From: Petrolisthes cinctipes
Taxonomy: Eukaryota > Arthropoda > Malacostraca > Decapoda > Porcellanidae
Direction of reading: 5' to 3'
NCBI GenBank assembly: GCA_033782935.1
Contig: JAWQEG010001314.1
Coordinates: forward strand, 620,001 to 684,000
Length of the DNA: 64,000 nucleotides
Part shown: piece after piece, positions 50,625 to 63,970 of the stretch
Layout: every line of letters starts with the position of its first letter
Position numbering within the stretch: the stretch's first letter is position 1
Notes under the pieces: model-generated
Databases searched by the model: none
The model's input: only the letters and a program-made list of their open reading frames with translations
What the model was told of the DNA's origin: nothing
Position numbers and translations under genes: made by a program

Positions 50625-51800
50625 ATGCAGTAAATCGATATTTTAGCTGCCCAAAGTCAATATGTGTATGCATCTTCTGTACACGTCTATATTCCAAATT
50701 CAGGTTCAAAACACACGAAAATTCGATATTTTTGGGTCCCAGAAGCAATCTGTACATACCTACTTCTTGCTAGAATGTTTAAAAGATACAGACCAAAAAC
50801 ATGCTCAAAATCGATATTTTAGGTGCAAAAAGTCTATATGTGAATGCATCTTCTGTACCCGTTTATATCTCAAGTTCAGGCTCAAAACTCCGAAAATTCG
50901 ATATTTTTGTGTCCCAGAAGCGATCTGTACCTGCATACTCCGTGTTAGAGTGTTTTTAAAATACAGGCCCAAAACATGCTGAAAATTGATATTTTAGGTG
51001 CACAAAGTCAATATGTGTATGCATTCTCTGTACCCGGTTATATCTCAAATTCAGACTCAAAACACCCGAAAATTCAATATTTTTGGGTCCCAGAAGCGAT
51101 CTGTACATGCCTACTCAGTGCAAGAATGTTTTCAAAATAGAGGCTCAGAACATGCTTAAAAATCGATATTTTAGGTGCCCGAAGTCGATATGTGCATGCA
51201 TCTTCTGTACCCGTTTATATCTCAAATTCAGGCTCAAAACACCCAAAAATTCGATATTTTTGTGTCCCAAAAGCGATCTGTACGTGTCTACTCCGTGTTA
51301 GAGTATTTTAAAAATACAGGCCCAAAACATGATCAAAATCGATATTTTGGGTGCTTTAAGTCGATATGTGCATGCATCTTCTGTACCCGTTTATATCTCA
51401 AATTCAGACTCAAAACACCCGAATATTCGATGTTTTTGGGTCCCAAAAGCGATCTGTACATGCCTACTCCGTGTTAGAGTATTTTCAAAATACAGGCCTA
51501 AAACATGCTGTAAATCGATATTTTAGCTGCCCAAAGTCAATATGTGTATGCATCTTCTGTACCCGTCTATATCCCAAATTCATGTTCAAAAACCTCGAAA
51601 ATTCGATATTTTTTGGTCCCAGAAGCAATCTGTACATGCCTACTTCTTGCTAGAAAGTTTTAAGATACAGACCCAAAACATGCTTTAAAATCGATATTTT
51701 AGGTTCAAAAATTCGATATGTGCATGTATCTTCTGTACCCGTTTATATCTCAAATTCAGGCTCAAAACTCCGAAAAATCGATATTTTTGTGTCCCAGAAG
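50625..51800 (+). repeat. 9-monomer offset duplication, first segment
   Basis: Matches 52,208-53,382 at 1,582-1,583 bp. Shared variants include GTACACGTCTATATTCC, AAAAAGTCTATATGTG, GGGTGCTTTAAGTCG and GAAAGTTTTAAGATAC followed by ATGCTTTAAAA. The match ends where CATGCCTACTCAGTGC faces CATGCATACTCTGTG. Confidence 0.8.
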
Positions 51801-52207
51801 CGATCTGTACATGCCTACTCAGTGCTAGAATGTTTTTAAAATAGAGGCTCAGAACATGCTAAAAATCGATATTTTGGGTGCCCAAAGTCAATATGTGCAT
51901 GCATGTTCTGTACTCGTTTATATCTCAAATTTAGGCTCAAATCACCCGAAAATTCGATATTTTTGGGTCCCAGAAGCGATCTGTATATGCCTACTCCGTG
52001 TTTGAGTATTTTCAAAATACATGCCCAAAACATGCTCAAAATCGATATTTTAGCTGCCCATAGTCGATATGTGCATGCATCTTCTGTACCCGTTTTTATC
52101 TCAAATTCAGACTCAAAACACCCGATTATTCGATATTTTTGGGTCCCAAAAGCCATCTGTACATGCTTACTCCGTGTTAGAGTATTTTCAAAATACAGGC
52201 CTAAAAC

Positions 52208-53382
52208 ATGCAGTAAATCGATATTTTAGCTGCCCAAAGTCTATATGTGTATGCATCTTCTGTACACGTCTATATTCCAATTTCAGGTTCAAAACACTCG
52301 AAAATTCGATATTTTTTGGTTTCAGAAGCAATCTGTACATGCCTACTTCTTGCTAGAATGTTTTCAAGATACAGACCAAAAACATGCTCAAAATCGATAT
52401 TTTAAGTGCAAAAAGTCTATATGTGCATGCATCTTCTGTACCCGTTTATATCTCAAATTCAGGCTCAAAACTCCGAAAATTAGATATTTTTGTGTCCCAG
52501 AAGCGATCTGATCCTGCATACTCCGTGTTAGAGTGTTTTTAAAATACAGGCCCAAAACATGCAGAAAATTGATATTTTAGGTGCACAAAGTCAATATGTG
52601 TATGCATTCTCTGTACCCGGTTATATCTCAAGTTCAGACTCAAAACACCCGAAAATTCAATATTTTTGGGTCCCAGAAGCGATCTGTACATGCCTACTCA
52701 GTGCTAGAATGTTTTCATAATAGAGGATCAGAACATGCTAAAAATCGATATTTTAGGTGCCCGAAGTCGATATGTGCATGCATCTTCTGTACCCGTTTAT
52801 ATCTCAAATTCAGGCTCAAAACATCCAAAAATTCGATATTTTTGTGTCCCAAAAGCGATCTGTACGTGTCTACTCCGTGTTAGAGTATTTTCAAAATACA
52901 TGCCCAAAACATGCTCAAAATCGATATTTTGGGTGCTTTAAGTCGATATGTGCATGCATCTTCTGTACCCGTTTATATCTCAAATTCAGACTCAAAACAT
53001 CCGAATATTCGATATTTTTGGGTCCCAAAAGCGATCTGTACATGCCTACTCCGTGTTAGAGTATTTTCAAAATACAGGCCTAAAACATGCTGTAAATCGA
53101 TATTTTAGCTGCCCAAAGTCAATATGTGTATGCATCTTCTGTACCCGTCTATATCCCAAATTCAGGTTCAAAACACTCGAAAATTCGATATTTTTGGGTC
53201 CCAGAAGCAATCTGTACATGCCTACTTCTTGTTAGAAAGTTTTAAGATACAGACCCAAAACATGCTTTAAAAGCGATATTTTAGGTTCAAAAATTCGATA
53301 TGTGCATGCATCTTCTGTACTCGTTTATATCTCAAATTCAGGCTCAAAACTCCGAAAATTCGATATTTTTGTGTCCCAGAAG
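52208..53382 (+). repeat. 9-monomer offset duplication, second segment
   Basis: Copy of 50,625-51,800 with scattered substitutions, for example CTGATCCTGC at about 52,509 against CTGTACCTGC. The GGGTGCTTTAAGTCG variant recurs again at 56,976, 61,552 and 62,081, showing that this segment shares ancestry with the far right of the window. Confidence 0.8.
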
Positions 53383-56300
53383 CGATCTGTACATGCATAC
53401 TCTGTGTTAGAGTGTTTTTAAAATACAGGCCCAAAACATGCTGAAAATTGATATTTTAGGTGCACAAAGTCAATATGTGTATGCATTCTCTGTACCCGGT
53501 TATATCTCAAATTCAGGCTCAAAACACCCGAAAATTCAATATTTTTGGGTCCCAGAAGCGATCTGTACATGCCTACTCAGTGCTAGAATGTTTTTAAGAT
53601 ATAGGCTCTAAACTTGCTATAAATCGATACTTTAGGTGTCCAAAGTCGATATGTGCATGCATCTTCTGTACCCGTTTATATCTCAAATTCAGGCTCAAAA
53701 CACCCAAAAATCGATATTTTTGTGTCCCAGAAGCGATCTGTACATGCCTACTCCGTGTTAGAGTATTTACACAATACAGACCCAAAACATGCTCAAAATC
53801 GATATTTTTGGTGCAAAGAGTCGATATGTGCATTCATCTTCATTACCTGTTTACATATCAAATTCAGGCTCAAAACACCCGAAAATTCAATATTTTTGGG
53901 TTCCAAAAGCGATCTGTACATGCCTACTCAGTGCTAGAATGTTTTTAAAATATAGGCTCTAAACATGCTATAAATCGATATTTTAGGTGTCCAAAGTCGA
54001 TATGTGCATGCATCTTCTGTACCCGTTTATATCTCAATTTCAGGCTCAAAACACCCAAAAATCGATATTTTTGTGTCCCAGAAGCGATCTGTACATGCCT
54101 ACTCCGTGTTAGAGTATTTTCAAAATACAGGTCCAAAACATGCTAAAAATCTATATTTTAGGTGCCCAAAGTCAATATGTGTATGCATCTTCTGTACCCG
54201 TCTATATCCCAAATTCAGGTTCAAAACACCAGAAAATTCGATATTTTTGGGTCCCAGAAGCGATCTGTACATGCCTACTCCTTGCTAGAATGTTTTTCAA
54301 GATACAGACCCAAAACATGCTCAAAATCGATATTTTAGGTGCAAAAAGTCGATATGTGCATGCATCCTCTGTACCCGGTTATATCCCAAATTCAGGCTCA
54401 AAACACCCGAAAATTCGATTTATTTGGGTCCCAGAAGTGATCTGAACGTGCATACTCCGTATTAGAGTGTTTTTAAAATATAGGCCAAAAACATGCTGAA
54501 AATCGATATTTTAGGTGCCTAAAGTCAATATGTTTATGCATCTTCTGTACCCGTGTATATCCCTAATTCAGGTTCAAAACACCCAAAAAATCGATATTTT
54601 TGGGTCCCAGAAGCGATCTGTACATGCCTACTCCTTGCTAGAATGTTTTTCAAGATACAGACCCAAAACATGCTCAAAATCGATATTTTAGGTGCAAAAA
54701 GTCGATATGTGCATGCATCCTCTGTACCCGGTTATATCCCAAATTCAGGCTCAAAACACCCGAAAATTCGATTTATTTGGGTCCCAGAAGTGATCTGAAC
54801 GTGCATACTCCGTATTAGAATATTTTCAAAATACAGGCCTAAAACATGCAGTAAATCGATATTTTAGCTGCCCAAAGTCAATATGTGTATGCATCTTCTG
54901 TACACTTCTATATTCCAAATTCAGGTTCAAAACACTCGAAAATTCGATATTTTTGGGTCCCAGAAGCAATCTGTACATGCCTACTTCTTGCTCGAATGTT
55001 TTCAAGATACAGACCAAAAACATGCTCAAAATCGATATTTTAGGTGCAAAAAGTCGATATGTGCATGCATCTTCTGAACCCGTTTATATCTCAAATTCAG
55101 GCTCAAAACTCTGAAAATTCGATATTTTTGTGTCCCCGAAGCGATCTGTACCTGCATACTCCGTGTTAGAGTGTTTTTAAAATACAGGCCCAAAACATGC
55201 TGAAAATTGATATTTTAGGTGCAAAAAGTCAATATGTGTATGCATTCTCTGTACCCGGTTATATCTTAAATTCAGGCTCAAAACACCCGAAAATTCAATA
55301 TTTTTGGGTCCCAAAAGCGATCTGTACATGCCTACTCAGTGCTAGAATGTTTTTAAAATAGAGGCTCAGAACATGTTAAAAATCGATATTTTGGGTGCGG
55401 AAAGTCAATATGTGCATGGATGTTCTGTACCCGTTTATATCTCAAATTTAGGCTCAAAACACCCGAATATTCGATATTTTTGGGTCCCAGAAGCGATCTG
55501 TACATGCCTACTCCGTGTTAAAGTATTTTCAAAATACAGGCCCAAAACATGCTAAAAATCTATATTTTAGGTGCCCAAAGTCAATATGTGTATGCATCTT
55601 CTGTACCCGTCTATATCCCAAATTCAGGCTCAAAACACCAGAAAATTCGATATTTTTGGGTCCCAGAAGCGATCTGTACATGCCTACTCCTTGCTAGAAT
55701 GTTTTTCAAGATACAGACCCAAAACATGCTCAAAATCGATATTTTAGGTGCAAAAAGTCGATATGTGCATGCATCCTCTGTACCCGGTTATATCCCAAAT
55801 TCTGGCTCAAAACCCCCGAAAATTTGATTTATTTGGGTCCCAGAAGCGATCTGTACGTGCATACTCCGTGTTAGAGTGTTTTTAAAATATAGGCCAAAAA
55901 CATGCTGAAAATCGATATTTTAGGTGCCTAAAGTCAATATGTTTATGCATCTTCTGTACCCGTGTATATCCCTAATTCAAGTTCAAAACACCCAAAAAAT
56001 CGAAATTTTTGTGTCCCATAAGCGATCTGTACATGTCTATACTGTGTTAGAGTATTTTCAAAAAATAGGCCCAAAACATGCTCAAAATCGATATTTTAGG
56101 TGCCCAAAGTCGATATGTGCATGCATCTTCTGTACCCGTTTATATCTCAAATTCAGACTCAAAACACCCGATTATTCGATATTTTTGGGTCCCAAAAGCC
56201 ATCTGTACATGTATACTCCGTGTCAGAGTATTTTCAAAATACAGGCCTAAAACATGCAGTAAATCGATATTTTAGCTGCCCAAAGTCAATATGTATATGC

Positions 56301-56809
56301 ATCTTCTGTACACGTCTATATTCCAAATTCAGGTTCAAAACACTCGAAAATTCGATATTTTTGGGTCCCAGAAGCAATCTGTACATGCCTACTTCTTGCT
56401 AGAATGTTTTCAAGATACAGACCAAAAACATGCTCAAAATCGATATTTTAGGTGCAAAAAGTCGATATGTGCATGCATCTTCTGTGTTCGTTTTTATCTC
56501 AAATTCAGGCTCAAAACTCTGAAAATTCGATATTTTTGTGTCCCAGAAGCGATCTGTACCTGCATACTCCGTGTTAGAGTGTTTTTAAAATACAGGCCCA
56601 AAACATGCTGAAAATTGATATTTTAGGTGCACAAAGTCAATATGTGTATGCATTCTCTGTACCCGGTTATATCTTAAATTCAGGCTCAAAACACCCAAAA
56701 ATTCAATATTTTTGTGTCCCAGAAGCGATCTGTGCATGCCTACTCAGTGCTAGAATGTTTTCAAAATAGAGGCTCAGAACATGCTAAAAATCGATATTTT
56801 AGGTGCCCG

Positions 56810-58690
56810 AAGTCGATATGTGCATGAATCTTCTGTACCCGTTTATATCTCAAATTCAGGCTCAAAACACCCAAAAATTCGATATTTTTGTGTCCCAAAA
56901 GCGATCTGTACGTGTCTACTCCGTGTTAGAGTATTTTAAAAATACAGGCCCAAAACATGCTCAAAATCGATATTTTGGGTGCTTTAAGTCGATATGTGCA
57001 TGCATCTTCTGTACCCGTTTATATCTCAAATTCAGACTCAAAACACCCGAATATTCGATATTTTTGGGTCCCAAAAGCGATCTGTACATGCCTACTCCGT
57101 GTTAGAGTATTTTCAAAATACAGGCCTAAAACATGCTGTAAATCGATATTTTAGCTGCCCAAAGTCAATATGTGTATGCATCTTCTGTACCTGTCTATAT
57201 CCCAAATTCAGGTTCAAAACACTCGAAAATTCGATATTTTTTGGTCCAAGAAGCAATCTGTACATGCCTACTTCTTGCTGGAAAGTTTTAAGATACAGAC
57301 CCAAAACATGCTTTAAAATCGATATTTTAGGTTCAAAAATTCGATATGTGTATGCATCATCTGTACCCATTTATATCTCAAATTCAGGCTCAAAACTCCG
57401 AAAATTCGATATTTTTGTGTCCCAGAAGCGATCTGTACATGCATACTCTGTGTTAGAGTGTTTTTAAAATACAGGCCCAAAACATGCTAAAAATTGATAT
57501 TTTAGGTGCACAAAGTCAATATGTGTATGCATTCTCTGTACCCGGTTATATCTCATATTCCGGCTCAAAACACCCGAAAATTCAATACTTTTGGGTCCCA
57601 GAAGCGATCTGTACATGCCTACTCAGTGCTAGAATGTTTTTAAAATAGAGGCTCAGAACATGTTAAAAATCGATATTTTGGGTGCCCAAAGTCAATATGT
57701 GCATGCATGTTCTATACCCGTTTATATCTCAAATTTAGGCTCAAAACACCCGAAAATTCGATATTTTTGGGTCCCAGAAGCGATCTGTATATGTCTACTC
57801 CGTGTTTGAGTATTTTCAAAATACATGCCCAAAACATGCTGAAAATCGATATTTTAGCTGCCCATAGTCGATATGGGCATGCATCTTCTGTACCCGTTTA
57901 TATCTCAAATTCAGGCTCAAAACACCCGAAAATTCGATATTTTTGGGTCCCAGAAGCGATCTGTGCATGCCTACTCCGTGTTAGAGTACTTTTAAAATTC
58001 ATGCCCAAAACATGCTAAAAATCGATATTTTAGGTGCCCATTTTTGATATGTGCATGTGTATTCTGTACCCGTTTATATCTCAAATTCAGGCTCAAAACA
58101 CCCGAAAATTCGATATTTTTGGGTCCCTTAAGCGATCTGTACATGCCTACTCAGTCTTAGAGTATTTTCAAAATACAGGCCCAAAACATGCTAAAAATCG
58201 ACATTTTGGGTGCCCAAAGTCGATATGTGCATTCATCTTCTGTACCCGTTTATATCTCAAATTCAGGCTCAAAACACCCAAAAATCCGATATTTTTGTGT
58301 GCCTGAAGCGATCTGTACATGCCTACTCCGTGTTAGAGTATTTACACAATACAGACCCAAAACATGCTCAAAATCGATATTTTAGGTGCAAAGAGTCGAT
58401 ATGTGCATTCATCTTCATTACCTGTTTACATATCAAATTCAGGCTCAAAACACCCGACAATTCAATATTTTTGGGTTCCAAAAGCGATCTGTACATGCCT
58501 ACTCAGTGCTAGAATGTTTTTAAAATATAGGCTCTAAACATGCAATAAATCGATATTTTAGGTGTCCAAAGTCGATATGTGCATGCATCTTCTGTACCCG
58601 TTTATATCTCAAATTCAGGCTCAAAACACCCAAAAATCGATATTTTTGTGTCCCAGAAGCGATTTGTACATGCCTACTCCGTGTTAGAGT
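56810..58690 (+). repeat. 30-monomer offset duplication, first segment
   Basis: Matches 62,090-63,970 at exactly 5,280 bp over about 1.9 kb, with about one difference per 100 bp by eye. Shared variants include CCCATTTTTGATATGTG, AATCCGATATTTTTGTGTGCC and ATTTACACAATACAG. It is the longest near-exact match in the diverged part. Confidence 0.85.
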
Positions 58691-61439
58691 ATTTTCAAAA
58701 TACAGGTCCAAAACATGCTCAAAATCGATATTTTAGGTGCCCAAAGTAGATATGTGCATGCATCTTCTGTACCCGTTTATATCTCAAATTCAGGCTCAAA
58801 ACACCCGGAAATTCGATATTTTTGGGTCCCAGAAGCGATCTGTACATGCCTACTCCGTGTTAAAGTATTTTCAAAATACAGGCCCAAAACATGCTAAAAA
58901 TCTATATATTTTAGGTGCCCAAAGTCAATATGTGTATGCATCTTCTGTACCCGTCTATATCCCAAATTCAGGTTCAAAACACCAGAAAATTCGATATATT
59001 TGGGTCCCAGAAGCGATCTGTACATGCCTACTCCTTGCTAGAATGTTTTTCAAGATACAGACCCAAAACATGCTCAAAATCGATATTTTATGTGCAAAAA
59101 GTCGATATGTGCATGCATCTTCAGTATCCATTTATATCTCAAAATAAGGCTCAAAACACCCGAAAATTCGGTATTTTTGGGTCCCAGAAGCGATCTGTAC
59201 ATGCCTTCTCCTTATTAGAATGTTTTTAAGATACAGACCCAAAACAAACTCAAAATCAATATTTTAGGTGCAAAAAGTCGATATGTACCTGCATCTTCAG
59301 TACCCGTTTATATCTTAAATTCAGGCTCAAAACACCCAAAAATTCAATATTTTTGGGTTCCAGAAGCAATCTGTACATGTCTACTCAGAGCTAGACTGTT
59401 TTTAAAATATAGGCTAAAACATGCTAAAAATCGACATTTTAGGTGTCCAATGTCGATATGTGCATACATCTTTTGTACCAGTTTATATCCCAAATTCAGG
59501 CTCAAAACACCAGAAAATTCGATATTTTTAGGACCCAGAAGCGATCTGTACATGCCTACTCAGTGCTAGAATATTTTTAAAACATAGGCCCAATACATGC
59601 TAAAAATCGATATTTTAGGTGCCCAATGTCGATATGTGCATGCATCTTCTGTACCCGTTTATATCTCAAATTCAGGCACAAAACACCCGAAAATTCAAGA
59701 TTTTTGGGTCCCAGAAGCGATCTGTACATGCCTACTCAGTGCTAGAATGTTTTCAAAATATAGGCTCAAAACTTGCAAAAAATCGATATTTTAGGTGCCC
59801 AAAGTCGATATGTGCATGCATCTTCTGTACCCGTTTATATCTCAAATACAGGCTCAAAACACCCGAAAATCCGAGATTTTTGGGTGCCAGAAGCGATCTG
59901 TACATGCCTACTCCGTGTTAGAGTATTTTCAAAATACATGCCCAAAACATGCTGAAAAATGATATTTTACATCCACATCGTCAATATGTGCATGCATCTT
60001 CTGTACCCGATTATATCTCAAATTCAGGCTCAAAATTCCTGAAAATTCGATGTTTTTGGGCCCCAGAAGCAATCTGTACATGCCTATTCCGTGTTAGAGT
60101 ATTTTCAAAATACAGGCCCAAAACATGCTAAAAATCGATATATGAGGTGCCCAAAGTCGATATGTTCATGAATCTTCTGTACCCGTTTATATCTCAAATT
60201 CAGGCTCAAAACACCCGAAAATTCGATATTTTTGTGTCCCAGAAGTGATCTGTACATGCCTACTCTGTGTTAGAGTATTTTCAAAATATAGGCCGAAAAC
60301 ATGCTAAATATCGATATCTTGAGTGCCAAAAGTTGATTTCTGCATGCATCTTCAGTACCCGTTTATATCTCAAATTCAGGCTCAACACGACGGAAAATTC
60401 AATATTTTTGGGTCCCAGAAGCGATCTGTACATGCCTACTCAGTGCTAGAATTTTTCAAAATATAGGCTCAAAACATGCTAAAAATCGTTATTTTAGGTG
60501 CCCAAAGTCGATATGTGCATGCATCTTCTGTACCCGTTTATATCTCAAATTCAGGCTCAAAACACCAGAAAATTCGAGATTTTTGGGTGCCAGAAGTGAT
60601 CTGTACATGCCTACTCCGTGTTAGAGTATTTTCAAAATACATTCCCAAAACATGCTGAAAATTGATATTTTACCTCCACATAGTCGATGTGTGCATGCAT
60701 CTTCTGTACCCGATTATATCTCTAATTCAGGCTCAAAATTCCCGAAAATTCGATGTTTTTGGGCCCCAGAAGCAATCTGTACATGCCTATTCCGTGTTAG
60801 AGTATTTTCAAAATACAGGCCCAAAACATGCTCAAAATCGATATTTTAGGTGCCTAAAGTCAATATGTGTATGCATCTTCTGTACCCGTGTATATCCCTA
60901 ATTCAGGTTCAAAACACTCGAAAATTCGATATTTTTAGGTCCCAGAAGCAATCTGTCCATGCCTACTTCTTGCTAGAATGTTTTCAAGATACAGACCAAA
61001 AACATGCTCAAAATCGATATTTTAGGTGCAAAAAGTCGATATGTGCATGCATCTTTTGTACCCGTTTATATCTCAAATTCAGGCTCAAAATTCTGAAAAT
61101 TCGATATTTTTGTGTCCCAGAAGTGATCTGTACCTGCATACTCCGTGTTAGATTGTTTTTAAAATACAGGCCCAAAACATGCTGAAAATTGATATTTTAG
61201 ATGTACCAAGTCAATATGTGTATGCATTCTCTGTACCCGGTTATATCCCAAATTCAGGCTCAAAACACCCGAAAATTCAATATTTTTGGTTCCCAGAAGC
61301 GATCTGTACATGCCTACTCAGTGCTAGAATGTTTTCAAAATAGAGGCTCAGAACATGCTAAAAATCGATATTTTAGGTGCCCGAAGTCGATATCTGCATG
61401 AATCTTCTGAACCCGTTTATATCTCAAATTCAGGCTCAA

Positions 61440-61585
61440 AACACCCAAAAATTCGATATTTATGTGTCCCAAAAGCGATCTGTATGTGTCTACTCCGTGT
61501 TAGAGTATTTTTAAAAATACAGGCCCAAAACATGCTCAAAATCGATATTTTGGGTGCTTTAAGTCGATATGTGCATGCATCTTCT
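61440..61585 (+). repeat. 3-monomer offset repeat, first segment
   Basis: Shares TATTTATGTGTCCCAAAAGC, CTGTATGTGTCTACTCC and GTATTTTTAAAAATACAGG with 61,968-62,113 at 528 bp (3 monomers). The last motif is a perfect 16-bp palindrome, GTATTTTT joined to AAAAATAC, a 1-bp expanded form of the second dyad. Confidence 0.75.
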
Positions 61586-61967
61586 GTACCCGTTTATATC
61601 TCAAATTCAGACTCAAAACACCCGAATATTCGATATTTTTGGGTCCTAAAAGCGATCTGTACATGCCTACTCCGTGTTAGAGTATTTTCAAAATACAGGC
61701 CTAAAACATGCTGTAAATCGATATTTTAGGTGCACAAAGTCAATATGTGTATGCATTCTCGGTACCCGGTCATATCTCAAATTCAGGCTCAAAACACCCG
61801 AAAATTCAATATTTTTGGGTCCCAGAAGCGATCTGTGCATGCCTACTCAGTGCTAGAATGTTTTTAAAATAGAGGCTCAGAACATGTTAAAAATCGATAT
61901 TTTGGGTGCCCAAAGTCAATATGTGCATGCATGTTCTGTACCCGTTTATATCTCAAATTTAGGCTCA

Positions 61968-62113
61968 AAAAACCCAAAAATTCGATATTTATGTGTCCCA
62001 AAAGCGATCTGTATGTGTCTACTCCGTGTTAGAGTATTTTTAAAAATACAGGCCCAAAACATGCTCAAAATCGATATTTTGGGTGCTTTAAGTCGATATG
62101 TGCATGAATCTTC
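61968..62113 (+). repeat. 3-monomer offset repeat, second segment
   Basis: Copy of 61,440-61,585. Flanking monomers on both sides differ (for example ATGTTCTG upstream here against GAATCTTCTG there), so the shared tract is shorter than one monomer and could be conversion rather than duplication. Confidence 0.7.
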
Positions 62114-63970
62114 TGTACCCGTTTATATCTCAAATTCAGGCTCAAAACACCCAAAAATTCGATATTTTTGTGTCCCAAAAGCGATCTGTACGTGTCTACT
62201 TCGTGTTAGAGTATTTTAAAAATACAGGCCCAAAACATGCTCAAAATCGATATTTTGGGTGCTTTTAGTTGATATGTGCATGTATCTTCTGTACCCGTTT
62301 ATATCTCAAATTCAGACTCAAAACACCCGAATATTCGATATTTTTGTGTCCCAAAAGCGATCTGTACATGCCTACTCCGTGTTAGAGTATTTTCAAAATA
62401 CAGGCCTAAAACATGCTGTAAATCGATATTTTAGCTGCCCAAAGTCAATATGTGTATGCATCTTCTGTACCCGTCTATATCCCAAATTCAGGTTCAAAAC
62501 ACTCGAAAATTCGATATTTTTTGGTCCCAGAAGCAATCTGTACATGCCTACTTCTTGCTAGAAAGTTTTAAGATACAGACCCAAAACATGCTTTAAAATC
62601 GATATTTTAGGTTCAAAAATTCGATATGTGTATGCATCATCTGTACCCATTTATATCTCAAATTCAGGCTCAAAACTCCGAAAATTCGATATTTTTGTGT
62701 CCCAGAAGCGATCTGTACATGCATACTCTGTGTTAGAGTGTTTTTAAAATACAGGCCCAAAACATGCTAAAAATTGATATTTTAGGTGCACAAAGTCAAT
62801 ATGTGTATGCATTCTCTGTACCCGGTTATATCTCATATTCGGGCTCAAAACACCCGAAAATTCAATATTTTTGGGTCCCAGAAGCGATCTGTACATGCCT
62901 ACTCAGTGCTAGAATGTTTTTAAAATAGAGGCTCAGAACATGTTAAAAATCGATATTTTGGGTGCCCAAAGTCAATATGTGCATGCATGTTCTGTACCCG
63001 TTTATATCTCAAATTTAGGCTCAAAACACCCGAAAATTCGATATTTTTGGGTCCCAGAAGCGATCTGTATATGCCTACTCCGTGTTTGAGTATTTTCAAA
63101 ATACATGCCCAAAACATGCTGAAAATCGATATTTTAGCTGCCCATAGTCGATATGGGCATTCATCTTCTGTACCCGTTTATATCTCAAATTCAGGCTCAA
63201 AACACCCGAAAATTCGATATTTTTGGGTCCCAGAAGCGATCTCTGCATGCCTACTCCGTGTTAGAGTACTTTTAAAATTCATGCCCAAAACATGCTAAAA
63301 ATCGATATTTTAGGTGCCCATTTTTGATATGTGCATGCGTATTCTGTACCCGTTTATATCTCAAATTCAGGCTCAAAACACCCGATTATTCGATATTTTT
63401 GGGTCCCTTAAGCGATCTGTACATGCCTACTCAGTCTTAGAGTATTTTCAAAATACAGGCCCAAAACATGCTAAAAATCGACATTTTGGGTGCCCAAAGT
63501 CGATATGTGCATTCATCTTCTGTACCCGTTTATATCTCAAATTCAGGCTCAAAACACCCAAAAATCCGATATTTTTGTGTGCCTGAAGCGATCTGTACAT
63601 GCCTACTCCGTGTTAGAGTATTTACACAATACAGACCCAAAACATGCTCAAAATCGATATTTTAGGTGCAAAGAGTCGATATGTGCATTCATCTTCATTA
63701 CCTGTTTACATATCAAATTCAGGCTCAAAACACCCTACAATTCAATATTTTTGGGTTCCAAAAGCGATCTGTACATGCCTACTCAGTGCTAGAATGTTTT
63801 TAAAATATAGGCTCTAAACATGCTATAAATCGATATTTTAGGTGTCCAAAGTCGATATGTGCATGCATCTTCTGTACCCGTTTATATCTCAAATTCAGGC
63901 TCAAAACACCCAAAAATCGATATTTTTGTGTCCCAGAAGCGATTTGTACATGCCTACTCCGTGTTAGAGT
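62090..63970 (+). repeat. 30-monomer offset duplication, second segment
   Basis: Copy of 56,810-58,690. Similarity breaks down at about 63,970, where TTTTTAAAAATACAGGCCC faces TTTTCAAAATACAGGTCC, so the copy ends just inside the window. Confidence 0.85.
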